Notes: generated from the sequence alone by a model not told the origin. A stretch of 64,000 nt of DNA from Actinernus sp. WN-2022 (GCA_030867875.1 JAOWCC010000553.1:459001-523000), one strand, 5' to 3'; positions 10,278 through 20,720 are shown, counted from the stretch's first letter. Translations and numbers: made by a program.

Positions 10278-10830
10278 AGTGCATATAAGCCCTGGCTAAT
10301 TATATTTTTTACGAAGAGACGAGAGGCCATAGACAAAGTATTCCGGAATAAAAAGTTGATTTGATTTATTTGTCATGGTGTACTGGCCGTTCAAAGTTGC
10401 CCAAAAACGTGTATTGGGTTGCCTGTGGACGAAAATCAAGCGCGCTCAGAGCGCTTTACAAAATTGGCACTGGGTCTAGTTTGACGTCATCAACAGAACA
10501 CGGTCGATGCGCTATTGCACGAAAGGCCTTGTCGAATAAAGCTCTTCGAAACGTTTAGCGCGATATTATCACCTTTCTCGGTTATCTATTCAATTATTTT
10601 GCAAATAAGCCAACGTTTTAAAGCGGCGAAGAGACGAGTTCTGTTGATGACGTCACGTTTTATTCTCGTCCCAGTCTCCGAAGGTGCGCGGAAATTATTC
10701 TACATTTGGAAGTTTAGTCGCTAAAAAAATAATGAAAACATTTTTATTTAGAAATTTCGGAATTTTTTCTCTACCTTTTAAGGTCTAAGCTTTAAAAAAA
10801 AAGCATAATTGGCCAGGGCTTATATGCACT
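10278..10830. mobile_element. 553-bp TTAA-flanked element inserted in Penelope-like RT
   Basis: The ends are inverted over 26 bp with one mismatch (AGTGCATATAAGCCCTGGC at 10278; reverse complement ending at 10830), flanked on both sides by TTAA (10274-10277 and 10831-10834). RT coding sequence resumes on either side, and removing the element plus one TTAA brings the two RT segments into one reading frame. TTAA duplications are typical of piggyBac- and Kolobok-type transposition. The interior encodes nothing recognisable, so it is non-autonomous. Confidence 0.88.
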
Positions 10831-10984
10831 TTAAGCCGGACTCCTCGAATATTTTTGAGAATTGTTTAATTTTTTCAGCAGTTGTTGGTCCTATGTTTCT
10901 AAAAACAGCAAGACCGTCATCTCTGTAGAGGCCGATGTTATTTTTGTATATATAACTTGTTTCAAATATTTCTTATCACTCGTT
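10831..10984 (-). pseudogene. Penelope-like RT catalytic segment (YRDD)
   Basis: The minus strand reads YIYKNNIGLYRDDGLAVFRN followed by IGPTTAEKIKQFSKIFEESG. The YRDD box is RT motif C with the two catalytic aspartates, as in this Penelope-like group. Upstream (toward 10984) the frame soon meets stops and the sequence runs into the inverted MITE copy, so the element is 5'-truncated. The continuation lies beyond the TTAA element at 10273. Confidence 0.8.
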
Positions 10985-11133
10985 AAAGTTCTCAGATACG
11001 GTGGATACGCCATATCCGTTATATCCGTGTTTGATGTAATCAAATTCTACTTATATTCAAATTTTAATTTTAATTTCATTTGCATTGAACTGATATGGCA
11101 TATATAGCGTATACACCGTATCTGATAAAATTT
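10985..11133. mobile_element. Palindromic MITE, copy 2 (inverted relative to copy 1)
   Basis: Starts AAAGTTCTCAGATACGGTGG and ends near CCGTATCTGATAAAATTT. It matches the reverse complement of 9100-9226 throughout, including its asymmetric interior (TTTGATGTAATCAA, TTTCATTTGCATTGAAC). Beyond each copy, facing the Penelope-like body, about 35-40 further bases are also inverted copies (9227-9265 and 10947-10984). Confidence 0.75.
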
Positions 11134-11929
11134 AAGGTAATCATATCATATTCAAATTATATTCAAATTACATTCAAAACACATGCAAATCACATGCCAA
11201 ACACATGCAAATCAAATCATACTCATTCGCATTAAACGGGTATAGCATACATGGCATATGTGGTGGTTGTGTAAACCAGAGGCAATTATTTTTTTGGAAA
11301 TAAGTTATGTTCACAGCAACGTCAATGATTTGTGATTCATTCAAACTGGCGATGTAGTATCCTTATGTTTCAAAAAAGGTTGTCTCGTGTATGTTGCACA
11401 AGTTGCATGTGATATGTGTCATGTTGCATTTTACATTCAAAGACCTGGAAAAGCAAAAAAAGTGTTTGTAAAATAGTAAATTCTTAGTATATGTTATGGA
11501 TTAATGCAGAAACTTTAAGTAACGAGAACGGCGATGGCAAGAAATTGTTTCAAAACGAAACCAGTGCGATAGTGCGGTTTCACGTTTGCCAGGTGTTTCC
11601 TATTTCTTCTCTTCAATATCTACATGTACGTACGAGTCAAAAAAGGCTTACAAGAAAAATCCCACATAGCATTCAAGAACAAGTGGGTCAAGAAGACTGA
11701 AGAGTTACATGATTGCACCAACATACTCCACCGCTTATGGTGAACAAAGATTGGTACTGAAAAGCTGTAGTGAAATCCTGTGCGACAAGCTAAAGAATCA
11801 CCACTCCAATATAGGTACACTATAGGTACACGCGTGCATTGCATAATAATAATAATGGGGCAAGGGGACTCAGTTCTGTCTTTGAAGCTTTGTCATTGTG
11901 TGACGACACAATTTAGTTAGAACAAGATC
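11134..11929. other. AT-rich spacer with short CATGCAAAT-type repeats
   Basis: Positions 11140-11230 are a degenerate array of ATTCAAATTAC and ACATGCAAATC units. The rest has no recognisable gene; small ORFs at 11491-11844 show nothing familiar. Confidence 0.5.
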
Positions 11930-12004
11930 CAAGATGGCGTAGGGAAGAGCTGAGAGCTGCCGACCACATGAAGTTGAATAATTAAGCATTAATCTTATAT
12001 ACGA

Positions 12005-12820
12005 ATGGCCGAAAATACACCCTTAACAGACAAATCGTTCAAGGAACTATGGGCAAAAGAGCTTCTACCAGACATAAAGAAGGAAAATATGAAGGAAGTC
12101 AAATCAGTGAGTGACCGACTCGAACACGAAATTTCTGAAGTTAACAAGCGACTTCAAAACATTGAATCATCTCAACCATTTATATAAGACAAGTACGAAG
12201 TCACACAAGCCGCTAAAAAGGACATAAAAACATTAGCGAGCAAGTCCCGCAAAATGGAGGAATCGATCAGTTCTATTCAAGATGGAATCTTTGACAACAT
12301 GGCGTCCCGAGACGCAATGCAGCAGTACCAGCGCCGAGAGTGCTTGGAGATCACTGGCATCCCGGTGCTACCATCAGATGACCCAAAGCAGTTAGTACTC
12401 GAACTTAGCTCGCTATTAGATGTAGAGGGAAATGAGATCTCAACGGCACATAGACTCCCGCCGACGAAGAAAGTGAAAGACAGATTAATTGTCAAGTCCG
12501 TGAGACGTGATAAACGCGACGAAATCTACAAGCGCCGATTTAAGCTAAATGGGAAAAGTACGTCATGGCTTCCCTCAGTGAATGAAGAGATTGGAAAAAG
12601 CATCCCAAAAGACACCAATATATATATCAACGAATCGCTCACCACATACAGGAGACGACTCTTTGGGAAAATCAATACATTCAAGACTGACAACAAGTTC
12701 AAGTTTATTTGGACCACCAATGATACAATACATCTAAGGGAAACCGAATCTTCAGAGATCTTCCACTTTAATACGGAAGAAGCCTTCCAAGACTTTCTTG
12801 GACCAGCAGAAGATGAATAG
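12005..12820 (+). pseudogene. LINE ORF1 protein with one in-frame stop
   Basis: The frame from ATG 12005 to TAG 12820 is 271 codons, broken only by TAA at 12185-12187; the next ATG (12254) is in the same frame. Residues 1-85 are Lys/Glu-rich and coiled-coil-like (ISEVNKRLQNIE, then KSRKMEESISSIQ). Residues about 100-175 resemble an RRM-like domain of L1-type ORF1 (RRECLEITGIPVLP, ISTAHRLPP, DRLIVKSVRRDKRDEIYKRR). The end (NESLTTYRRRLFGKI, FKFIWTTNDTIHLRE) is the ORF1 C-terminal domain. ORF1 proteins coat the element RNA. The internal stop would leave a 60-residue coiled-coil peptide, or reinitiation at 12254. Confidence 0.85.
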
Positions 12821-12861
12821 GCTGAGAGATAAGTACTGTTCTTGCTAAACTAGTTTACGAA

Positions 12862-13532
12862 TTGTTTTCTGCTATGGCGGATCTGAATAATTATCTTATG
12901 CAGCTACCCTTCTCAAGTCTGTCTGAACCAGAATTCAGAGCTGTTACCGGCTCCTGGCAATTCGATTTATCCAATATGGATTTAGATCTTTTTAATATTC
13001 TTCCAAATCCAGGTAAATTTGATGAAAGAGATTCCGACTCTATGCTTGCATGTCCAAGCTCCAACTATTATTCGATTCGTAAACTTAACAGCTCTGTATT
13101 CAATTCATTCGACCAGAAAACAAATATTGCCTTACTCCACTGCAACATAAGAAGTCTACCCAAAAATGTATCCTTGTTAGAAGATGTTCTATCCTCCTTA
13201 GATGTAAAACCTGATATTGTAGCTAAAACTATAAGCAATATCGACATACCACAATACCATTGTTTTCACTCTGTCTCAGGAACTGCCGCTGGTGGCACAG
13301 GTCTTTATATATCTACTAACTTACGTACTCAACCAGTGGCGTTGTGAATTTAATGTCTGGTCTATATTGGTCTGAAATTACTACTGATTGCTCTAGGCCA
13401 AATATAATTGCTAATATATCAGATTTCACACTGGAGCTAGAAAACATAATCAAACAACTAAATGAAAAGAAACAACATATTTACATAATGGGGGATATTA
13501 ATATTGATTTTTTTAAATACACAGAGCACTGA
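12862..13532 (+). pseudogene. LINE ORF2 endonuclease (APE-type) region
   Basis: The first frame (12862-13347) has an N-terminal tail and then NIALLHCNIRSLPKN and DVKPDIVA, the opening motifs of an apurinic-like endonuclease, and GGTGLYIS. After a frameshift at about 13340 a second frame (13344-13532) carries GDINID, the metal-binding Asp motif, within HIYIMGDINIDFFKY. The ETK motif region and part of the middle are lost. The enzyme nicks target DNA for priming in intact elements; this copy is inactive. Confidence 0.75.
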
Positions 13533-13691
13533 AGAATATTTAGATATGCTATATACCCTAACAATCTCCTACCCTTAATAACCAAGCCAACCAGACTCAC
13601 AGACCACTAATCTACTTTAATCTACACTAATGCTCCAAACCATGACATAACATCTGGTATTGCTCTAGCTGAACTATCAGACCATCTCCCT

Positions 13692-15219
13692 GTGTTCTGC
13701 ATTAGTAATACCTCAATAATATGTAAACAAAGCAAAAGAACTTACTTCAGGGATTACAGCAAGTTCAACAAAGAACAGTATTTAACAGATATGAATTTAA
13801 TTGACTGGCCAAACATCTATAACAGTTCTTGTAATCTTCAAGAGTCAACCACTGAATGTATAAATAAAATTGAAGAAGTAATAGATAAACATGCACCTAT
13901 AAAACAAGCTTCACTGTCTAAAATGAAACAATTGGCTAAACCCTGGATATCAAAAGGACTACTTGCATCAATAAAAATTAAGCAAAAAATGTACCATTCC
14001 CACTTCTTAAGTAAAGAACCACGAAAGGTAAAAAAATATAAGCAATACTCAAACCTACTCAGTCGACTAAAAACCAAGGCAAAGAATGAACACTACAACC
14101 ACTACTTCCAACTCTATAAAGATAACCTGGAAGCTCATAGGCACCCTTATTAAAAGAAAATCTAAAGGCCAGTCTAATTATCCATCCAGAATCATACGAA
14201 ATAACAAAACCTTTTAGACTTTTCAAAAGCATTTGACACAGTCAATCATCATATACTATTAAAGAAATTATACAAATATGGTATACGTGGCATAGCACTA
14301 GACTGGTTTAGAAGTTACCTCACAGATAGAACTCAGTATGTAAAAATTGGAAACACTGAATCAAGCCCTCTAAACATTGTATGTGGCATTCCACAAGGAT
14401 CAGCCCTAGGCCCAATGTTATTTCTCCTATATATCAATGATATGCCTAATTCATCAGCAAAACTATCTTTTAGAAATGTTCGCTGATAAATGCCAAGGAG
14501 CTCGAAACAGTCATGAATGCAGAATTACAAAATGTATTCAATTATTGCAATGCCAACAAACTCTTGGTTAATAAGGAAAAAAAACTATATGTTGATTACT
14601 TCAGCCAGGAAATCACCCATTCAAGTAAACATCCAAAACATTGAACGGAAAAAAATATCAAATATCTAGGCATCTATCTAGTTGTGCACTTAAACTGGAA
14701 AAATCAAATCACTTACATCAATAGTAAAATTGCTAAAAACTACGGAGATACCTCAATCTGCACATGCTAAATCAGCTCTACTATACCCTTATCTAGCCTT
14801 TACCTAAAACTATGGATCAACGAGTTGGGGAAATACATACCAAACTAATTTAGCAAAATTATGCACCAAACAAAACAAATGCATTCGTAGTATTTTCTTT
14901 GTCTTCTAAACCCTACTACCAACTTCTCGATGTTCTAAAATTCGAAAACATTATAAAGTTAAAAATCTGCACACTAACACACAAGCTCCATAACAATCGA
15001 ACCAGTGTCCCACCTTTATTCCATGATTTCTTAATACCTGTGGCTAACATTCACAATCATAATACTAGGTACTCAGCTAGACAAAACTTTTACCGCCCAA
15101 AAGTCAGGCCTAACACAGGAATATTCACCTTTAAATACTCTGCTACTGTACTTTGGGAAACCGTACCCACTAACTTAAAACAATTAAGGACAACAAACCA
15201 ATTTAAGAAACAATTTTAA
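13692..15219 (+). pseudogene. LINE ORF2 reverse transcriptase and C-terminal region, broken
   Basis: Fragments in order: pre-RT linker at 13692-14153 (KPWISKGLLASIK); RT palm at about 14218-14487 ([36 protein letters not shown]), truncated exactly where the YADD box should follow; post-palm pieces at 14490-14780 (ELETVMNAELQNVFNYCN, IKYLGIY); and the C-terminal tail at 14899-15219 (YSARQNFYRPK, FKYSATVLWETVP). A large deletion at about 14210 removes the RT fingers, since DFSKAFD follows the linker directly. Order and spacing fit one original L2/CR1-like ORF2. Confidence 0.8.
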
Positions 15220-15599
15220 GGCCCATCTCATTTCCTATCAAGTATAATAAAATAGACCGTACTGTACTGTCTTCTCAATAACAATATAACTAAATTACTC
15301 CTTCCCACCTTTACTGTTGTTTTCTGTTTTTTCTTCTTCTCTCTCTTTCCTTTTCTTTGATACCACAGCCCTCTTCAAGTTCAATTTACGCAAATCACTA
15401 AGCTCAATTATTCACTTTATGTATTCACTTATATATTTAAATGCAGCGGTGGCCAACTCGAAAGCTTTAGCTACTTTGGCCACCGCACACTGATCTCTAA
15501 TCTCAATTTGAATCTACTTTGTAAATAAGAAGCCCTTATTTTAACTTATTTGTATATATTTATGTAACTAGTATAAAACAGTGTAAATAAATTGAACTT

Positions 15600-15828
15600 G
15601 AAAATAACAGTTCTGATGGGAATTACGTGTTCACAACACCGAGCGCAAGCAACAAGCATACCATGTCGGAGCTCACGCCAGAAGATAGTGGTTTCCAATA
15701 GGGGTTTCTCATCCACAGTCGGAAAAGAAAAGCTTCGCAAAGTCTACGACGCACCAACAAGAAAACTAATTTAATGGACTATTTTCAAAAGTCAAAAGTC
15801 AAGTAACTAAAAACCTCGCTCTTTTAGA
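15600..15828. other. Spacer with an unassigned short ORF
   Basis: A 60-codon plus-strand ORF (15592-15774) overlaps the LINE tail and ends at TAA. It has no recognisable motif. Nothing else is seen. Confidence 0.3.
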
Positions 15829-15910
15829 TTAGTATATACCACACCAGTGAACAGTGCTTTTCGCGCGCTCTGATTTGGTGCTGGCTATTCACTTGTGTGG
15901 TATATACTAA
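15829..15910. mobile_element. Short palindromic MITE
   Basis: The arms TTAGTATATACCACACCAGT and their near-exact inverse at 15886-15910 flank a small loop with a CGCGCGCTCTGATTTGG phrase. A similar GCGCGCTCTGATTGG-type core recurs, inverted, near 43305-43320. Confidence 0.7.
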
Positions 15911-16219
15911 AACAAGTATTCACCTTAGCATTGGTGAATGATTGTTCATTAACACACATGATTTAAGTGATTAAGAGTCCTTGAGATAGTTATAGAATGT
16001 CATAGAACTCACTAATAGATGCCGTAATTTATTATTCGATAGAACGAACAATGAACAGTAGTTGACAATAGTAGATGTTCATCATCAGATTGTATGATCG
16101 GTCCAATCATGGTCAATGGTTTATTACTTGCATAGAAAGCTTTCAATTGGTGTATCAAGGTATAAGCATGAAGCAACGGCATTTTGTTTTCATGTGGCTC
16201 CTAGCCTAACGTTTATGTC
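15911..16219. other. No recognisable feature
   Basis: AT-rich non-coding sequence with no ORF or repeat that I can support. Confidence 0.4.
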
Positions 16220-16790
16220 TTGCTTTTTTTAATTCATAAACTAAACATTTTTCATAGCATGGCTTGCTGCCACGGTCTTCAGTCTAATTTCGTGGCAATG
16301 GCCAATTCCCTAGTCCTCTTCAAGTTCTCTGTAATGCCTCATTGGCCTCCAATACGATTAGCGCTTCTTCGGAATGGCACTTCTTGGGACATCTTGCCAA
16401 GTTACGATATTTAAAAACTCCTCATGCTTATCGGGATCATTATCTACACTTTTCATTGCAGGCTTGTTAAGACGACACCAAAGCAAGCTTTCTGCCAATG
16501 TGGCCGTGCTGAACGGATAGTTGCAGGCGCAGACATTTCTGAAAAACTCGTCGGCCCATTCCATGTCTGCTCTCTTGAGCTCTGGGTGTTTTTCTAGTTT
16601 AACGCTAGAAAACCTAAAGATTGCCTGTGCGGAACACTTTGGCTATCCGGCACACTCGTGCGATGTGCTGGTGTCAAACAAGGGGCGATCGTGCACAAAC
16701 ATAAACCAGATTCCTCACCGCAAAGACAAGGTAATGGCAACTGCATCAAATAGATTTGATCGGTATAATATACATTCATAGAGAAGATCC
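16220..16790 (-). pseudogene. Possible decayed coding remnant
   Basis: The minus strand holds an open stretch at 16358-16564 with coding-like composition (MEWADEFFRNVCACNYPFS, NIVTWQDVPRSAIPKKR) followed by further peptide-like sequence after a stop (YWRPMRHYRELEED). I do not recognise the family. The evidence is composition only. Confidence 0.2.
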
Positions 16791-17494
16791 TAACAAAAAT
16801 AAAGAAAATGTATTTACTTTAAAAACGGAACTGCCAGCGTAGTCTCGACAAATGTAAGTTACTCCGGAACCCACGAAATTTTGACTGGAATCGGCCATAG
16901 GGTTGGAATCCTGAATCACGCAAAATTATATTTTGGAAACCGGAATCCAGGCTATTGACTATTGTCATCACAGTTACCTACATCTCAATATACGTAGGAA
17001 TAGTTATGAGGGCAATTTACAGTAGTTGGTGTTCTCTTTCATGACATGAACCCCTCTCTGCCCTCAACATATAATGGCCCTGTCAATTCCAAGCGCACTC
17101 ATGCCCCTCCCCCGCGCATTTGTCTGGCATTTTACAACTCTGTCTCCCCCAGGGTGGGGCATTTGCTGTAGGTCAGCCCGGGGTTGGGCATTGTCAAAGG
17201 CAATGTTATCTTTTGGATTTTAAAAGACGTGCATGCCTTATTGTTTATTTCAAATTTCCTAATTGCTCCCAATATAAAAAAAATTAACCAAGGATCAAAG
17301 GTACGGGATTTTCAAATGGAAATTATAGGAAATGTGATATTGGTTAAAATATTAGAGATATGATATGGAATGCCCACCATCGAAATGAGAATACAGTTTC
17401 TTTAATTATTGTTTTTATTCTCTTTTTCCTGGAACATGGGATCTAAAAGTATTTCATTGGGTCTCCTTTCATTGGGTCTTTTGTTAGGTATACC
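16791..17494. other. Non-coding, with a C/G-rich repeat phrase
   Basis: No gene. The stretch 17120-17200 (CCCCCAGGGTGGGGCATTTG and following) resembles 24745-24810 (CCCCAGGGGTCGGG, GATTTGTCAAAATGCCCAA), suggesting a diverged dispersed repeat. Confidence 0.35.
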
Positions 17495-17942
17495 TTGTTA
17501 GATTTGTGGCCAATTGAGAACAAGATGAAGATGAGCAATACAAAAGTTTGCCAATGTCAGCTGGTAGTGATAATGAGGTACACCATAAGCCTGCCAAGTG
17601 TGCAAAGTTCACAAGTGAACCTGCTGCGCCAACAAAAGCATCAGAAGTTCCACAAAGCTACCCAGCTTCGGTGTCTATTGAGCAACTTTTGAATGCAGGA
17701 AAATTTGTTAAGCCAGCCTCCAGAACAAAGACAGTATTGAAGTTGGAGTCATTTGACTTACTCAACAAAGAGTGGAAAACAGAAAAGTGTCTAACTATCT
17801 ATGTTGATGATGACAAATTTGCATCCGGAGCATATTCCGTGATGCATTCAAAGGAACACCGGAAAGTGGCAGCCAGTGTAAAAAAAAATGGGTGATAAAG
17901 AAATACAATGACAAGTCAAAGAACATCATTAAGGACACAGTA
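17495..17942 (+). pseudogene. Alpha-type protein kinase N-terminal remnant
   Basis: The frame from 17548 reads a low-complexity lead, VSIEQLLNAGKFVKPASR, then KEWKTEKCLTIYVDDDKFAS and GAY, and breaks at a run of nine A (17880-17888). The next frame continues WVIKKYNDKSKNIIKDTVKT. The order (a short strand, FASGA-type glycine loop, then V-I-K-K with the ATP-binding lysine) matches the start of alpha-kinase domains (myosin heavy chain kinase/eEF2K class), which are multiplied in cnidarians. The catalytic C-lobe is absent, and the sequence after 17942 is unrelated. Alternative: a single exon of a longer gene with the rest lost. Confidence 0.45.
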
Positions 17943-17950
17943 AAGACGAC

Positions 17951-18065
17951 ATGAAACAAGATGAGGCCTTCGATGCTTTTTCTCAGGCGCTAAGTGAAAC
18001 GGAACAGGAGTCTTCGGCCCTCGAACTTGAACGCAATTTATCGGATCTCGAGGCAGAATCATCTG
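17951..18065 (+). pseudogene. Orphan exon-like segment with splice donor
   Basis: Open reading MKQDEAFDAFSQALSETEQE, then SSALELERNLSDLEAESS, ends at a strong donor (GTAAGTATAT at 18066). I do not recognise the protein. The acidic helical composition and donor suggest a real former exon. The Tigger element starts only about a dozen bases into the would-be intron. Confidence 0.35.
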
Positions 18066-18485
18066 GTAAGTATATACAGTTAAATCCCGATAACTCGAAC
18101 CGTCGGTAACTCGAAGCTCGAGCTAACTCGAACCAAAATTGATTTCCCCTGGATTTGCGTCATACATTTAATGTAATTTTACCCTCCGTAACTCGAACCC
18201 TCGATAACTCGAACCTCCCGCTAACTCGAACCAATTTTTGTTTCCCTTCAGGTCATTTTCTTTATAATTTTACCCTCGAGAACTCGAACCTCGTTTATCA
18301 AGACAAAACGTACTTCAGAACATTGAATTTATTTTGAAGCAGCATGTATTCTTTGTGTTAACTTCTCTAGTTTCTTGGTTTTTCGTTACATAAAACGTGT
18401 CAGTTCAGTCCTGTGAGAATATTGTACGTGATAAGCGGTGTCAGCAGGAATCAAAGGGAAACAAAGGATCCATTCAACCAGATTT

Positions 18486-18845
18486 CATCAAGCTTTGCCG
18501 CTTAGCTGTTTCTTTAAAATGTCAATAAATTTCTTCTGTCCCTTGAAATGCAGCGTGCACGGCACTTGCATGCCTTCTCCATCGCCACGGTTAACTGCCT
18601 TGCCAGTTACCACCACAATGCACGAGTTCTGCTTATTGGCCCGCAAAAAGTAGAAAATAGTCTTTGCAAAACGGCCAGATTTGCCTTTCATTAAATGTCC
18701 AACAACTTCGCCAGAATGTAGCACACATACCGCATACTTGTCGACACTATTGCTTGGTTCTGGTACAGCGTTTAGCTCCTCAACAAGATCCGGGGACCAA
18801 ACTTCTTGGTACACATGATATCCTTTGATAAAAGAATCCAGGTTC
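18486..18845 (-). pseudogene. HIRAN-like domain fragment, antisense inside the Tigger element
   Basis: Minus-strand frame: FIKGYHVYQEVWSPDLVEEL, PEPSNSVDKYAVCV, GEVVGHLMKGKSGRF, and a C-terminal CTLHFKGQKKFIDILKKQ. The pattern (E-P-x-N-x-x-D-x-x-A-V-x-V followed by V-G-H-x-x) is that of HIRAN-type DNA-binding domains, and similar stand-alone proteins are common in cnidarians. It is open for about 120 codons without a stop. It sits between the Tigger 5' repeats and transposase in the opposite strand, so it was captured or inserted. A gene with introns cannot be excluded. Confidence 0.45.
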
Positions 18846-19040
18846 TAAAAGACGATATTTTCAGACATTTGCACGCAAGCCATCAGGTAACGTCAACACT
18901 GTAGTGTTTTACAGTCAAACCGGATGTTCCTTTGACGGTCAAAAGACACACTGTCACGTTTAAGACTGTTGCTGGAGAAGGAAAGTCATGCACCCCTCAA
19001 ATTACCGCATCTTGGGACGAGACAACTCTGCCAACAATTA

Positions 19041-20118
19041 TTTCCAACTAGAAGCTTTAAGACATTTTCAATGCTGACGAATTTGGCTTGTTTTATCAAG
19101 GTCTTCCCAACAAAACTTTGAATTTGAAGTCTGAGAAAAGCGTGGGTGGTAAGCACAGCAAAATAAGACTGACTGGTATGGCTGCTGCAAATGCAGTGGG
19201 CGAGAAGTTGCCCATGTTTGTTATTGGCAAATCTGCAAGACCACGGTGTTTCACTGGCGTTAGAAACATCCCCTGCCGATACCGATCGCAGAAGAAAAGT
19301 TGGATGGACAGTGCTCTGTTTGAAGAGTGGATCAGAGAGCTTGATAGAAAGTTTGTGGGAGAAGGCAGGAAAATGTCACTTGTTGTGGACAACTGCCCGG
19401 CCCACACACACGTTGGAGGACTTAAATCTATCCATTTAGTGTTCCTTCCTCCTAATACGACATCCAAGACCCAGCCAATGGACCAAAGAGTTATTAGATC
19501 ACTAAAATCCCACTACAGAGCCCTCGCAGTTCAGTTTTCATCCGTGCGGTGGACAATAACCAGCCTTTGCCCAAAATAAGCATCCTATTGGCAATGAATA
19601 TGCTAACTGCAGCCTGGGACATAGTGTCAGAAACAACAATTCAAATCTGCTTCAAAAGAGCTGGCATCTCGAAGCAGTCACAGGTGTGTGCTATGAATGA
19701 TGATGATGACCCTTTCAAAGAGCTCAATGAAGAACTTGACAGCCTGAGAGAGAGAGCACCAGATCTCGCATCACTGCAAGTTAACGCTGAATGCGTGATA
19801 GGATGTGATGACGAACTCCAAACAGCTGATACCGAGCTGCCGAGTGATAGTGACATTCTTGCCGAGTTTCGACCAGATGACAGTGAGCTTGAAGAGGAGG
19901 ATGACACAGAGATGGAAATAGATGAACCGCCGCCGAAACGACCCTCAAAACACGAACTGTGCCACGCCATTGACGTGCTACTGACATACGCTTTGTTTGT
20001 GGAGGATCAAATCGATGATTTCAAATCTAACGTGACAAAGCTCTCCAGAATCATCGACAGCAATAGACTCACGGAACAGCGTCAGGGCCTATTAACAGAC
20101 TATTTCTGTAAAAAGTAG
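19041..20118 (+). pseudogene. Tigger-type DDE/D transposase, one frameshift
   Basis: The core begins IFNADEFGLFYQ (first catalytic Asp), then SVGGKHSKIRLTGMAAANAV, KKSWMDSALFEEWIRELDRK, VVDNCPAHTHVG (second Asp) and PPNTTSKTQPMDQRVIRSLK (third acidic residue, Asp). A frameshift at about 19545 moves the frame into PLPKISILLAMNMLTAAWD, which runs to TAG at 20118 through an acidic tail. The domain is the DDE_1 family used by pogo/Tigger elements for cut-and-paste at TA. Upstream (18940-19060) frames still read TFKTVAGEGKSC and SWDETTLPTI but contain stops. Because of these breaks the copy is inactive; the C-terminal half is well preserved. Confidence 0.85.
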
Positions 20119-20277
20119 TGTATTTTCTCCATATCTGTTCTGTTCTGTTTTATTTGCTAAGTATTGATCCGTTTTTTACTCTTTCTCCGTAAAAAAACCC
20201 TGATTAAAGGCAAACTCTATGAATAGAAATAAAGTATATAAGCAAAACACCATTTTGTTCCCTAATTTCCGGTCATT

Positions 20278-20720
20278 TGAAACCCGAGGGGCGTAGCCTC
20301 GAGAGTTTTAGTGTTTTCGAAATATTTGAATCCCGTGATGAAACACGAACAATGAGTGTTTGACATGTTTCTCATGCGAATGGCTAAACCTAAAATTTAC
20401 ATACGCTTCTTTACAAACATCTTTATCAAGTATTGTTTACCGTTCGGACTGTTGTATTTGATTCAATAGATGGCTTATTATTCTTTTTTTGCTAGCAGTG
20501 ATTTCAACTAGCGTAACAGTAGTGTAGTGGTGAAGAGTTAGAACAAGCAGTTGGAAGGGTCGAGGTTCGAACTACAGTGGAGGCACACGTTTTCTTTCTA
20601 TGTCGTTTATTTACTTCTTCACTTCTTACTTGTATAAAGTAGTTAGCGGTTCATGAGTATGATGATTAAGAACAGTTTCATCACTAGTGATTTTCAACTG
20701 GTGTTTCATTGGGTTTCATT
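20278..20720 (+). repeat. Dispersed repeat R1, copy 1, with tRNA-like promoter boxes
   Basis: Begins with half of a hairpin (GAAACCCGAGGGGCGTAGCC to GATGAAACAC), runs through CTCATGCGAATGG and CTAGCAGTGATTTCAACTAG, and ends at TTTTCAACTGGTGTTTCATT. The same sequence is present in opposite orientation at 44380-44901. TAGTGTAGTGGTGAAGAG (20521 on) and GGTTCGAACTACA (20564 on) resemble A and B boxes of a tRNA-derived SINE promoter, about 45 bases apart. Confidence 0.7.

Larger units (their letters stand above)
11930..15599 (+). mobile_element. L2/CR1-like LINE with ORF1 and ORF2, internally decayed
   Basis: An almost full-length non-LTR retrotransposon in plus orientation: a short 5' UTR containing AAGATGGCG, ORF1 (12005-12820), a 41-base gap, ORF2 (12862-15219) with APE-type endonuclease, RT and C-terminal region, then a 3' UTR ending AATAAATTGAACTTGA near 15599. 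ORF1 has one in-frame stop. ORF2 has several stops, frameshifts and at least two deletions, so the copy cannot move by itself. The 5' boundary is approximate and no target-site duplication was identified. Confidence 0.85.
18078..20277 (+). mobile_element. Tigger/pogo-type DNA transposon, 3' end truncated
   Basis: The left end reads TA then CAGTTAAATCCCGATAACTC, typical of Tigger/pogo inverted repeats. It is followed by about eight copies of CTCGAACC-type subterminal repeats (18090-18300) and a transposase (19041-20118). No matching right inverted repeat is present: the tail stops at about 20277, where another repeat family begins. The N-terminal CENP-B-like DNA-binding region is mostly missing or replaced. 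TA target preference is known for this superfamily. Confidence 0.8.

Noticed and set aside
10361..10724. ORFs inside the 553-bp TTAA element
   Set aside because: Short, overlapping, no recognisable motif; the element is non-autonomous.
19096..19987. Minus-strand ORFs opposite the Tigger transposase
   Set aside because: Shadows of the well-supported plus-strand transposase.
20517..20580. Functional tRNA gene
   Set aside because: Only A- and B-box-like sequences; no acceptor stem or anticodon arm folds. Kept as SINE-like. The same applies at 39752-39852 and 52961-53035.
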